NCBI GenBank assembly: GCA_030018855.1
Contig: JASEHG010000001.1
Coordinates: forward strand, 1 to 36,280
Direction of reading: 5' to 3'
Length of the DNA stretch: 36,280 bases
Origin: Candidatus Brocadiaceae bacterium
GTDB taxonomy: Bacteria; Planctomycetota; Brocadiia; Brocadiales; Bathyanammoxibiaceae
In this document: positions 1-7,035 of the stretch, in pieces
Layout: each line of letters opens with the position of its first letter
How positions within the stretch are numbered: the stretch's first letter is position 1
The notes under the pieces: generated by a model
What the model was told of the DNA's origin: nothing
Database searches by the model: none
What the model saw: only the letters and a program-made list of their open reading frames with translations
Position numbers and translations under genes: made by a program

Positions 1-1
1 G

Positions 2-532
2 TTTTTCACCAATATGACCCAGAACACCTTCATTGTGTTGTCTGTATTGGTTGGTTTGTCCTTCGTCACCAAGAATTTCTGGTGCAGGTATCTGTGTCCC
101 TATGGCGCATTCCTGGGGTTCCTGCATTTTAATAACCCCTTCGGGTTCAGGGTGACACGGAATGAGCTGAAGTGTATTGACTGCGGGGCCTGCAGGAGGG
201 CGTGTCCCGTGCTCCTCCCTGTAGATAAGGTGAAGGTGGAAATCTCCCCCGAGTGCTGGCACTGTTACGACTGTCTTAACGTCTGCCCCGTACCGGGGGC
301 ATTGGAGATGAAGGTGGGAGGGGCAAGGGGCAACGTCCATTATGCCCTCTACGCAGTCCTGTTACTGGGCCTCTTTGCAGGGGCTACCACCTGGGCCAGG
401 TATAATGGCCACTGGTACACCTCTATAACCACGCAGGAATACATAGTCCGTGTGGCCGAACTTAACAACCCCAAGTATGAGCACAAGAGGGGAAAGTTTG
501 AGCTGGAATCCAGTGAAAAAAGTAGACAGTAG
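2..532 (+). CDS. 4Fe-4S polyferredoxin membrane protein, NapH/NosR-like (5' truncated)
   Basis: This is an integral-membrane electron-transfer protein of the NapH/NosR/CcoG-like family. The reading frame is open to the window edge (FFTN precedes the first Met at 14), so the N-terminus lies outside the window. A hydrophobic segment (FIVLSVLVGLSFV) is followed by CRYLCPYGA, the cysteine motif typical of this family after a membrane helix. Two ferredoxin-type clusters come next: CIDCGACRRACP, and CWHCYDCLNVCP, which has the CxxCxxCxxxCP spacing. A further hydrophobic helix (about residues 108-126) precedes a polar tail. Family proteins pass electrons between quinols and periplasmic redox partners; the partner here is unknown. 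The last residues (SRQ, then TAG) are encoded by the start of a heptad repeat array, so the original C-terminus may have been altered. The class is clear, the exact role is not. Confidence 0.8.
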   Translation, partial: FFTNMTQNTFIVLSVLVGLSFVTKNFWCRYLCPYGAFLGFLHFNNPFGFRVTRNELKCIDCGACRRACPVLLPVDKVKVEISPECWHCYDCLNVCPVPGALEMKVGGARGNVHYALYAVLLLGLFAGATTWARYNGHWYTSITTQEYIVRVAELNNPKYEHKRGKFELESSEKSRQ

Positions 533-551
533 ACAGCAAACAGTAGGCAGG
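521..551. repeat. Heptad array AGTAGAC-type, left arm
   Basis: Degenerate tandem 7-bp units (AGTAGAC, AGTAGAC, AGCAAAC, AGTAGGC, AGG). The array begins inside the last codons of the upstream gene and supplies its TAG stop. Confidence 0.8.
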
Positions 552-629
552 AAAACCCATGTCAAATCCAAATTTGAAAATCCAAAGATTTGGGCTTTGA
601 AATTTGAACTCTTCATTTATCCCTGTATG

Positions 630-655
630 CCGTCTACTGACTACTGTCTACTGAA
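630..655. repeat. Heptad array GTCTACT-type, right arm
   Basis: Units CGTCTACTGACTACTGTCTACTG in the opposite orientation to the array at 521-551. The two could pair as arms of a hairpin whose loop is about 78 bp of AT-rich sequence with its own AAATCCAAA/TTTGAAA quasi-repeats. The array ends two bases before the ATG at 656. Confidence 0.75.
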
Positions 656-1675
656 ATGAAATACCTCCCTATAGGGAAGCCAGACCCTGAACTCCTTGCT
701 AGACTCCTGGAGCAATATACGGGGGCTAAAGATAGGCGTTTAGTAATAGGGCCTGCCGTGGGGGAGGATGCGGCAGTTATTGATTTTGGGGACCGGTACC
801 TGGTAGCCAAGAGCGACCCCATTACCTACGCCACTGAACGCATAGGCTGGTATGCCGTACACATAAATGCCAATGACATAGTCACCCTGGGGGCTGAGCC
901 CAAGTGGTTCCTTGCCACCTTACTCCTTCCCGAAGGAAAGACCGACGAGGGGCTGGTAAGGGGCATCTTTGCCGATATGGCCAGGGCCTCAAAAGAGTTG
1001 GGGGTAGCCCTTTCTGGAGGACACACGGAAGTAACCCCTGGGCTTGATAGACCGATATTGATTGGGCATATGCTGGGCGAGGTGGCCAGGGATAGACTCG
1101 TCCTGAAGACCAATGCCAGGCCCGGGGACAGGATTATCTTGACAAAGGGTATAGCAATAGAAGGTACGGCCCTCTTAGCCAGGGAGAAATCAAGGGAGTT
1201 AGTGACTCACTTCGGTAAGGCTTTCGTACAAAGGGCAAAAAGATTTCTACTTGAGCCAGGAATCAGCATAGTCAAAGAGGCCCTTACCGCCGCCAAAGCC
1301 GCAAGGGTCCACGCCATGCACGACCTCACAGAAGGGGGACTAGCCGCTGGCATACGGGAGATGGCAGAAATTGCCGGCCTGGGGGCTGAGGTGGATAGAC
1401 AGAAGATACACGTCCTTCCAGAGACAGAAAAGCTTTGTTCATATTACGGACTGGACCCACTGGGCACTATAGCCTCCGGGTCCCTCCTTATCGCGGTGGC
1501 CCCGAGGGACAGTGGTAAGGTACTCTCCGCCCTGGAGGCAGAGGGGGTAATGGCTGAGGACATAGGTTGTCTTAGAGAGAAGGCAAGGGGGCTAAAACTA
1601 ATGGAGGATGGACGGCCAAAGGTTTTTCCCGCCTTTGAGGTGGATGAGGTAACGCGGATATTATCCAGGGATTAG
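656..1675 (+). CDS. AIR synthase-related (HypE-like) protein
   Basis: A 339-residue member of the PurM/ThiL/HypE/SelD ATP-binding superfamily. The N-terminal half carries GEDAAVIDFGDRYLVAKSDP and the NANDIVTLGAEPKWFL segment; the C-terminal half carries MHDLTEGGLAAGIREMAEIAG. Length and overall pattern fit HypE/COG0309. However, genuine HypE ends in PRIC, whose Cys carries the carbamoyl/cyano group, and this protein ends ILSRD with no terminal Cys. No hyp or hydrogenase genes are adjacent. It is therefore more likely an orphan AIR-synthase-like enzyme of unknown substrate than a NiFe-hydrogenase maturase. The ATG lies directly after a heptad array and no Shine-Dalgarno sequence is visible. 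The fold is certain, the function is not. Confidence 0.8.
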   Translation: MKYLPIGKPDPELLARLLEQYTGAKDRRLVIGPAVGEDAAVIDFGDRYLVAKSDPITYATERIGWYAVHINANDIVTLGAEPKWFLATLLLPEGKTDEGLVRGIFADMARASKELGVALSGGHTEVTPGLDRPILIGHMLGEVARDRLVLKTNARPGDRIILTKGIAIEGTALLAREKSRELVTHFGKAFVQRAKRFLLEPGISIVKEALTAAKAARVHAMHDLTEGGLAAGIREMAEIAGLGAEVDRQKIHVLPETEKLCSYYGLDPLGTIASGSLLIAVAPRDSGKVLSALEAEGVMAEDIGCLREKARGLKLMEDGRPKVFPAFEVDEVTRILSRD

Positions 1676-1680
1676 TGGTG

Positions 1681-1702
1681 GGGGCGTATTGCAATACGCC
1701 CC
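1681..1702. terminator. Perfect 22-bp palindrome between convergent genes
   Basis: GGGGCGTATTG/CAATACGCCCC is a perfect inverted repeat of the GTAGGGGC family, followed by CTAC. It starts five bases after the stop of the HypE-like gene and lies between two convergent genes, so a bidirectional terminator or mRNA-end role is plausible. There is no U-tract. It is followed at 1711-1726 by half of another palindrome (GGTCTGTCCCTAC), which supplies the TAG stop of the next gene. Confidence 0.55.
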
Positions 1703-1726
1703 TACATTAAGCGATCAGGTCTGTCC

Positions 1727-2779
1727 CTACTCCAGTAACAATCTTCTATGGGCTATCCTGTTGGCCAGTTTCCAGGAGGCGAGGGTCTCCCTCCGCTCGC
1801 GCTTGGAAAGCTCAGTGTAAATCTGTAGGGGCTGAATATTTTCAGCCCCTACTGCCTCGTTGATGGCCTGGGCGGCCAGTAGCCCGGTGGCCAGGGCAGA
1901 GGATATGCCTTCACCGAACATGTTAAGAAACCCTGCGGCCTCCCCGACAAGGAGTACGTTACCACTACCCAGATAAAAATTCCCCGTGGCGCAGAGGTTT
2001 GTACCCAGACAGCTGGTCTTCCTTACCAGCCTTCCCAGCTTTAATCCAAAATGTTTCTGCAGGAACTCGGTGTAAGTCTTGAGGTAAGGCCCAAATTTCT
2101 CCCCCCTCTTGACTGAGGTGCCAAAGACAATAAAATCGTCTTTCACGTTAAACCATGCGTATATCTCTCCCATACCCGGGTCAAGGAAGCCGTGATACCA
2201 TTCGGGGTCCAGGTTACATTCCCCCTCATAATAGTTCTGGTAGGCCAGGAACCAGAGACATTCCTTCTCCAGTTGGGGATTCAATTTGGCCCTTATGGAT
2301 GACAGACACCCCTCTGCCCCCACCAGATATTTACAACGTATTTCTATAGCCCCCGCTCTCTCATCCTGACAATAAAGTATTATCTCTCTACCATTAACCC
2401 TAAAGTCTTTTAGCAGACACCTGTCCCTTACCTCTGCCCCCGAGCGATCTATAAGGAATTTGTCGTACTGTGCCCGCCAGACGTTGGGCGCCCCTTCCTT
2501 CCCCCCGAAGGGCCAGTTGGTGTATTTCTCTGTGTTTTCCCAGAGGCGCACCCCTTTTATTATCTTTGGCTTGCAGTAGCATTCCTCTGGGATTTGTCCG
2601 AAGTGTTTCTGGGTGAGCTTCAGGGACTTCTCGTTGATGAGTCCACTGCATATCTTGTACCTGGGGAGACTCTTTCTCTCCACCACCAGCACCCCCAGGC
2701 CGTTCTGGGTTAGTCCCTTTGCTGTCGCCGCCCCGGAAGGCCCCGCCCCCACCACCACCACGTCGTATTCCCTATTCAT
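1727..2779 (-). CDS. FAD-dependent oxidoreductase, geranylgeranyl reductase family
   Basis: A 350-residue flavoprotein. The N-terminal Rossmann motif is DVVVVGAGPSGAATAKGL (GAGPSG at residues 11-16), followed about 20 residues later by VVERK. The second FAD motif is NVLLVGEAAGFLNMFGEGISSAL. The family usually has GD(A) there, and this protein has GE(A). Family members reduce isoprenoid double bonds of lipids, quinones or chlorophyll side chains, or act as tryptophan-halogenase-like flavoproteins; the substrate here is not predictable. The C-terminal region contains VGAENIQPL, encoded exactly by a perfect 12+4+12 palindrome at 1825-1852 that looks like an inserted repeat. The TAG stop comes from another repeat (GTAGGGACAGACC). 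No Shine-Dalgarno is seen before the ATG. Confidence 0.82.
   Translation of the reverse strand: MNREYDVVVVGAGPSGAATAKGLTQNGLGVLVVERKSLPRYKICSGLINEKSLKLTQKHFGQIPEECYCKPKIIKGVRLWENTEKYTNWPFGGKEGAPNVWRAQYDKFLIDRSGAEVRDRCLLKDFRVNGREIILYCQDERAGAIEIRCKYLVGAEGCLSSIRAKLNPQLEKECLWFLAYQNYYEGECNLDPEWYHGFLDPGMGEIYAWFNVKDDFIVFGTSVKRGEKFGPYLKTYTEFLQKHFGLKLGRLVRKTSCLGTNLCATGNFYLGSGNVLLVGEAAGFLNMFGEGISSALATGLLAAQAINEAVGAENIQPLQIYTELSKRERRETLASWKLANRIAHRRLLLE
1825..1852. repeat. GTAGGGGC-family palindrome inside the FAD reductase gene
   Basis: A 12-bp arm GTAGGGGCTGAA, a TATT loop and a perfect complementary arm, in frame in the host gene and read as V-G-A-E-N-I-Q-P-L. It is similar in size and ends to the palindromes at 13808-13835 and 35744-35771. 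Confidence 0.85.
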
Positions 2780-2786
2780 GTATTAA

Positions 2787-2876
2787 AGAGTAGACAGCAT
2801 GGGTGAGGATGAATCATTCCCCGTTTGTCATCTACTTCCTTACTGTTTGCTGTCTACTGTCTACTGTTTACTGTTT
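2787..2876. repeat. Heptad hairpin array downstream of rpsP
   Basis: A short AGTAGACAGC arm near 2787 and a longer array TACTGTTTGCTGTCTACTG.. at 2841-2876 in the opposite orientation. The right arm overlaps the 3' end of rpsP and supplies its CAG TAA end. Confidence 0.75.
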
Positions 2877-3122
2877 AAAGGCAACCCCCTGCCTCTTCAG
2901 TATGGCGGCCACAGACTCGGTAGGTTTAGCCCCCACGCTGACCCAGTGCTCTATGCGCTCCTTCTTTACGAACTCCCTCTTGGCATCTTCTTTAGCCAGG
3001 GGGTCATACCAGCCCACCTCCTCAACGGTCTTCCCGTCACGCTCCTCGTGGGCATCCATGATGGCAATCCTGTAAAAGGGCCTGTTCTTCCTGCCCATCC
3101 TCTTTAACCTGATACGAACCAT
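2868..3122 (-). CDS. rpsP: 30S ribosomal protein S16
   Basis: A complete S16 of 84 residues. It starts MVRIRLKRMGRKNRPFYRIAIMDAH, the hallmark N-terminus, and contains EEVGWYDPLAK and the segment around RIEHWVSVGAKPTESVAAILKR. S16 binds 16S rRNA and is needed for 30S assembly. The ATG has a strong and duplicated Shine-Dalgarno (AAGGAGGTAAGGAGGT, reading on the minus strand just upstream). The stop codon (CAG TAA) lies in a heptad array. rpsP and ffh are frequent neighbours, and here ffh is the upstream co-directional gene, separated by a repeat-filled gap. Confidence 0.97.
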   Translation of the reverse strand: MVRIRLKRMGRKNRPFYRIAIMDAHEERDGKTVEEVGWYDPLAKEDAKREFVKKERIEHWVSVGAKPTESVAAILKRQGVAFKQ

Positions 3123-3147
3123 TTATACCTCCTTACCTCCTTTTATG

Positions 3148-3200
3148 TAGCCGCAGGCTTCAGCCTGCGGTAAATAACGCAACCTAAAGGTTGCGGCTAC
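3148..3200. repeat. Bipartite palindromic element with GTAGCCGCA terminal inverted repeats
   Basis: About 53 bp bounded by GTAGCCGCA and TGCGGCTAC. Inside are two hairpins: CCGCAGGCTTCAGCCTGCGG and GCAACCTAAAGGTTGC. The first hairpin recurs at 28666-28685 and 32623-32642. The layout resembles a miniature inverted-repeat element, lying between rpsP and ffh. Confidence 0.8.
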
Positions 3201-3205
3201 TAGAC

Positions 3206-3264
3206 GGAACACAGAATACAGGATTCAGAATGCAGAATCAAGAACACAATCCGCCTTAGGCGGA
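3206..3264. repeat. Heptad array AGAATNC-type plus TCCGCCTTAGGCGGA palindrome
   Basis: Units AGAATAC, AGGATTC, AGAATGC, AGAATCA keep the 7-bp period with a different unit from AGTAGAC. They are followed at 3250-3264 by the 15-bp palindrome TCCGCCTTAGGCGGA. Confidence 0.75.
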
Positions 3265-3297
3265 CTGACTACTGAATTCTAAATTCTGCAATATGAC

Positions 3298-4647
3298 TTA
3301 CTTCCTCTTCCCCTTTAGCATACCCACAGGTACCCCCTTGGGGAGGCCCATCCTGAACGGGCTGGTGGTGCTCATCTGTTTGAGCATCTTCTTCATGAAG
3401 CGGAACTGCTTGAGGAGTTGGTTCACGTCGTGAGGGGTAGTGGCGCTCCCCGTGGCAATCCGCTGGCGGCGGCTCCCATCAATAATTTCCGGGTTCTTCC
3501 TCTCGGCCTTGTTCATGGACTGCATGATGGCCTCAATCTTCTTCATCTGGGCCTCTTCTACCTCCATGCCCTCCATCTTGGTGCCCATGCCTGGAATCAT
3601 GCCCATGAGTTCCTGTAATGGGCCCATCTTCTTCACCTTCTGCAGTTGGTCAAGGAAGTCTTCCAGTGTGAGGGACTCCTCCTTTATCTTCCTGGCAAAG
3701 GCCTTGGCCTCCTCCTCTTTGACGGCGGCCTGGGCCTTCTCCACGAGGGTTACCACGTCCCCCATCCCCAGTATCCTGGAGGCCATCCTGTCGGGGTAGA
3801 ATTCCTCCAGCATCTCCAGCTTCTCGCCCACCCCTACGTATCTTATTGGTTTACCCGTAACGGCCTTGACTGAGAGGGCGGCCCCTCCACGGGTATCACC
3901 GTCCAGCTTGGTAAGGATGGCCCCGTCAAATTCCAGCTGGGAGTTAAACTCTTTGGCACTATTCACGGCGTCCTGGCCCGTCATGGCGTCGCAGACAAAC
4001 AGGATAACGTGTGGTTTAGTCCTCTCTTTTATCTCCCGTAGTTCTGACATAAGCTCCTCGTCAATATGGAGCCTCCCGGCGGTGTCCAGTACAATAGTAT
4101 TCTGTCCATTCTTTATGGCATGTTCAACGGCCTTCTCGCAGAGGAGTGGGGGCTGGCCCCCGTTCTCTGAATAGACAGGTATGCCTAGCTGTTTACCCAG
4201 TATCTTGAGTTGCTCTACGGCGGCGGGTCTCTGGACGTCAGCCGCCACCAGGAGGGGCTTACGCCCCTTAGAGAGGGCCAGTTTGGCCAGCTTGGCCGCA
4301 GTGGTGGTCTTACCGCAACCGTGAAGCCCCACTAACATTATTACGGTAGGGTTGCCCTCCTGGAAGGTAAGGGGCTGGCCCACCGGGCCCATGAGCCCGA
4401 CGAGCTCATCATAGATAATCTTTATGACCTGTTGTCCTGGGGTAACGCTCTGTAGTACCTCTTCCCCTACGGCCTTCTCCGTCACCCTCTGGATTAGGTC
4501 TTTGACGACCTTGTAGTTGACATCGGCCTCCAGGAGGGCAGTCCTTACCTCTCTAAGCCCCTCCTGGATGTTCTCCCTGGTAAGGCGGCCCTTCCCCCTC
4601 AGCCTGTCAAAGACGGTCTCTAGACTTTTAGTAATGGATTCAAACAT
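3298..4647 (-). CDS. ffh: Signal recognition particle protein Ffh (SRP54)
   Basis: A 449-residue GTPase that binds signal sequences and 4.5S RNA and targets ribosomes to FtsY/SecYEG. The N domain is about residues 1-90 (MFESITKSLETVFDRLRGKGRLTRENI). The G1 loop GLHGCGKTTT is at about 107-116, followed by LVAADVQRPAAVEQL, DTAGRLHIDEELM (G3) and TKLDGDTRGGAAL (G4). The methionine-rich M domain holds GMIPGMGTKMEGM and the RNA-binding stretch RIATGSATTPHDVNQLLKQF. The usual G1 is GLQGSGKTT, so H and C here are unusual substitutions. A TATAAT -10 lies just upstream. Full length, essential, and co-directional with rpsP. Confidence 0.97.
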   Translation of the reverse strand: MFESITKSLETVFDRLRGKGRLTRENIQEGLREVRTALLEADVNYKVVKDLIQRVTEKAVGEEVLQSVTPGQQVIKIIYDELVGLMGPVGQPLTFQEGNPTVIMLVGLHGCGKTTTAAKLAKLALSKGRKPLLVAADVQRPAAVEQLKILGKQLGIPVYSENGGQPPLLCEKAVEHAIKNGQNTIVLDTAGRLHIDEELMSELREIKERTKPHVILFVCDAMTGQDAVNSAKEFNSQLEFDGAILTKLDGDTRGGAALSVKAVTGKPIRYVGVGEKLEMLEEFYPDRMASRILGMGDVVTLVEKAQAAVKEEEAKAFARKIKEESLTLEDFLDQLQKVKKMGPLQELMGMIPGMGTKMEGMEVEEAQMKKIEAIMQSMNKAERKNPEIIDGSRRQRIATGSATTPHDVNQLLKQFRFMKKMLKQMSTTSPFRMGLPKGVPVGMLKGKRK

Positions 4648-4662
4648 GGTCTGTGTACTTAT

Positions 4663-4668
4663 ATTATA
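4663..4668 (-). promoter_or_regulatory. Putative -10 box of ffh
   Basis: TATAAT on the minus strand about 15 bp before the ffh ATG, implying a very short leader. There is no good -35; that position is occupied by a heptad array (4669-4702). Confidence 0.45.
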
Positions 4669-4702
4669 CAGCAGTAGGCACTACTTCCTACTGCTTACTA
4701 GG
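4669..4702. repeat. Small heptad hairpin upstream of ffh
   Basis: AGCAGTAGGCACTACTTCCTACTGCTTACT: the left arm AGCAGTAGG pairs with CCTACTGCT. The rest of the 4648-4769 gap shows no gene. Confidence 0.7.
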
Positions 4703-4769
4703 TTTCCAAGGCATTATACTTGAGGGTCTTAAGATATGCAAGGGTCATGCTGAATGCAGGATGTGCCGC

Positions 4770-6077
4770 CTAAGATGCTATGGCCACTGGTCTTGGGATA
4801 TGCAACAGAGGTTGGTCTACTACCCGCTTTATTTTTGCACCTAGTTGGGCTAGCCTCTCCTCAAGGCGTTCGTAACCCCTGTCCAGATTTTGGAGACCCC
4901 TGACCTCTGTGGTGCCTTTGGCGGCCAGTCCAGCAATGACCAGGCTGGCACCAGCCCTGAGATCAGCGGCCTTGACCTCCGCTCCCGAGAGGTGGTCTAC
5001 ACCCTGGACGATGATATTATTCCCTTCCTTTGTGATAGAGGCCCCCATGCGGTTGAGTTCGGCGACGTGGGCGATTCTCTCAGGAAAGACCTTCTCTGTG
5101 ATGACGCTAGTACCCTGGGCTATACTTAGCAGGGAGGTGAACTGCGGCTGCATGTCTGTAGGAAACCCTGGGTAGGGGAGTGCACTAGTGCAGGTGGCAG
5201 TCAGGTCTCCAGCCCCCTTTACCCTACACCCCCCGTCTTCTTCCGTTACCGTTACCCCTATTTCTCTTAATCTTTCTATCATTGCCTCCAGGTGTTCCAT
5301 CCTGGCATTTTCTATGAGGATGTTCCCTTTAGTGATGGCACTGGCCACCATGAAGGTCCCCGCTTCTATGCGGTCCGGTATTATCTTATAATCTATACCG
5401 CATAGCCCTTCTACCCCCTCAATCGTAAGACAGCTAGTACCTATCCCCGATACCTTTGCCCCGGCGAGGTTGAGGAAGTTGGCAAGGTCTTGTATCTCTG
5501 GCTCGCAGGCGGCACTCTTTATAACCGTTGTACCCTTGGCCAGGCAGGCGGCCATCATGACATTGGCCGTACCCAGGACGGTGGGGCCGAAGGACCCCGC
5601 CAGGTGTATCTCTGTCCCGTAGAGGTCACTACCATCGGCAATAATGTTCCCCCTATCCTGGGTTATTGTTGCCCCCAGGGACTGGAGTCCTTTTATGTGC
5701 AGGTCTATGGGCCTGTCTCCTATGACACAACCCCCTGGCCTGGCCACCTCTGCCCTCCCCCACCTCCCCAACAGTGGGCCCAGGGCGCAGAGAGAGGCCC
5801 TCATCTTTTCTACAAATTCGTACGGGGCCACCGTCTCCCCCGGCCTCGTTACTTCTAGTCCCATGCTTCCGTCCTTCAATCGTTCCACCGTCATCCCAAG
5901 ACAGCGGAGGAGGTCCATCATAACCCGTACGTCGGCAATGTCTGGAATGCCTTTTATCCTTGAGGGGCCGTGGGCAAGGATGCAAGCGGCCATGATAGGC
6001 AGGGCGGCGTTCTTGGCCCCATTAACAGACACCCGTCCGTGGAGACGTCTTCCTCCCTCAATAATAATCTTTTCCAT
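4770..6077 (-). CDS. murA: UDP-N-acetylglucosamine 1-carboxyvinyltransferase
   Basis: 435 residues, slightly longer than the usual ~420. It transfers enolpyruvate from PEP to UDP-GlcNAc, the first committed step of peptidoglycan synthesis, in the cytoplasm. VNGAKNAALPIMAA holds the conserved Lys22-Asn23. ARPGGCVIGDRPIDLH holds the catalytic Cys at residue 117, the site of fosfomycin alkylation, so the enzyme is predicted to be of the Cys type. YPGFPTDMQPQFTSL holds the catalytic Asp, and DLRAGASLVIAGLAA the substrate-binding Arg. It is the last gene of the run rpmE-prfA-prmC-murA; its ATG follows the prmC stop by four bases, so the two are almost certainly co-translated. Confidence 0.96.
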   Translation of the reverse strand: MEKIIIEGGRRLHGRVSVNGAKNAALPIMAACILAHGPSRIKGIPDIADVRVMMDLLRCLGMTVERLKDGSMGLEVTRPGETVAPYEFVEKMRASLCALGPLLGRWGRAEVARPGGCVIGDRPIDLHIKGLQSLGATITQDRGNIIADGSDLYGTEIHLAGSFGPTVLGTANVMMAACLAKGTTVIKSAACEPEIQDLANFLNLAGAKVSGIGTSCLTIEGVEGLCGIDYKIIPDRIEAGTFMVASAITKGNILIENARMEHLEAMIERLREIGVTVTEEDGGCRVKGAGDLTATCTSALPYPGFPTDMQPQFTSLLSIAQGTSVITEKVFPERIAHVAELNRMGASITKEGNNIIVQGVDHLSGAEVKAADLRAGASLVIAGLAAKGTTEVRGLQNLDRGYERLEERLAQLGAKIKRVVDQPLLHIPRPVAIAS

Positions 6078-6081
6078 CTTT

Positions 6082-7017
6082 TTATCGCTCGGCCCGCCTA
6101 AGGCGGATACCGCCTCCCCTCCTGGCTACTATCACCCGCTCTATGTCTTGCAGGTCTTTTATTGCCTCCCCCCCTCCTAGATTTTCTTCCTTCAGGATAA
6201 GCCCGCTAATAGGAGCGGCTTGCCCCTCTCCCAGTTCCAGCACCAACCAGCCCCCTGGTTGTAGCCAGAGGGGGGCCCCCTTTATAATCTCTCGGTAGCA
6301 GTCCATACCGTCTTTACCAGCAATGAGCGCCTCCGGGGACTCATGGTTCCTCACCTCCGGCTGCAGTCCCTTCCACTCCCCCTCCGGGACGTAGGGGGGG
6401 TTGGAGGCAATGAAGTCCACCCTGCCCTCAAGTCCCAGGCCTTGAAAGGCGGCGTAGAGGGGGCCTTTTAGAAAAGAGATTTTGTCTTCCACCAGATGCC
6501 TCTGGGCATTAAATCGGGCCAGCCTCAGTGCCTTTTTAGAGGTATCAGAGGCATATACCTCTGCATGGGGGAGGTTGACGGCAAGGGAGACGGCTATGTT
6601 GCCGCTCCCTGTGCCGATGTCCATGATAATTGTAGATTGGGTGGGTTCTGCCCTCTGTAGTACCGCTTCCACCACCAGTTCCGTCTCGGGTCTGGGGATG
6701 AACACCCCTTCTTCTGTCAGGAAGTCAATGGACATGAATTCTACATGCCCAATAATGTACTGGAGGGGTACCCTGGCGGCCCTCTTTTTGACTAGACGTC
6801 GGAAGGTTCTCAGGGGGGCGGTGTCTATGGATTCATTAAGTCTGGCGTAGAGTTGGTGTCTTGGTAGGCTTAAGACTTCTGAGAGGAGTACCTCGGCGTC
6901 TAAGCGGGGGGAATCTACCCCTGTCTTCTCCAGGAGTTGAGTGGCCTCTAGCAATGCCTCCTGGAGGCTCTTAGACCCTTTCTGAGGGCTCAGCGGGGCA
7001 CTACGATGAGGCATCAA
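6082..7017 (-). CDS. prmC: Release factor glutamine N5-methyltransferase
   Basis: A 311-residue SAM-dependent methyltransferase that modifies the Gln of the GGQ motif in release factors. The N-terminal helical domain (about residues 20-95) binds the release factor. Motif I is IIMDIGTGSGNIAVSLA, and the catalytic FIASNPPYVPEGEW (NPPY) contacts the glutamine. It lies 18 bp downstream of its substrate gene prfA, a classic pairing. The C-terminus GGGIRLRRAER is partly encoded by a CCGCCTAAGGCGG palindrome (6094-6106), so the last residues look repeat-derived. A Met lies one residue after the chosen start; the choice hardly matters. Confidence 0.95.
   Translation of the reverse strand: MMPHRSAPLSPQKGSKSLQEALLEATQLLEKTGVDSPRLDAEVLLSEVLSLPRHQLYARLNESIDTAPLRTFRRLVKKRAARVPLQYIIGHVEFMSIDFLTEEGVFIPRPETELVVEAVLQRAEPTQSTIIMDIGTGSGNIAVSLAVNLPHAEVYASDTSKKALRLARFNAQRHLVEDKISFLKGPLYAAFQGLGLEGRVDFIASNPPYVPEGEWKGLQPEVRNHESPEALIAGKDGMDCYREIIKGAPLWLQPGGWLVLELGEGQAAPISGLILKEENLGGGEAIKDLQDIERVIVARRGGGIRLRRAER
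6094..6106. repeat. CCGCCTAAGGCGG palindrome in the prmC 3' end
   Basis: A 13-bp member of the CCGCCTNAGGCGG family, read here as I-R-L-R-R. That is a different frame from the copies in resB, ctpA and the PpiD-like gene. Confidence 0.75.
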
Positions 7018-7035
7018 TAGTGAATGGTATTCATA

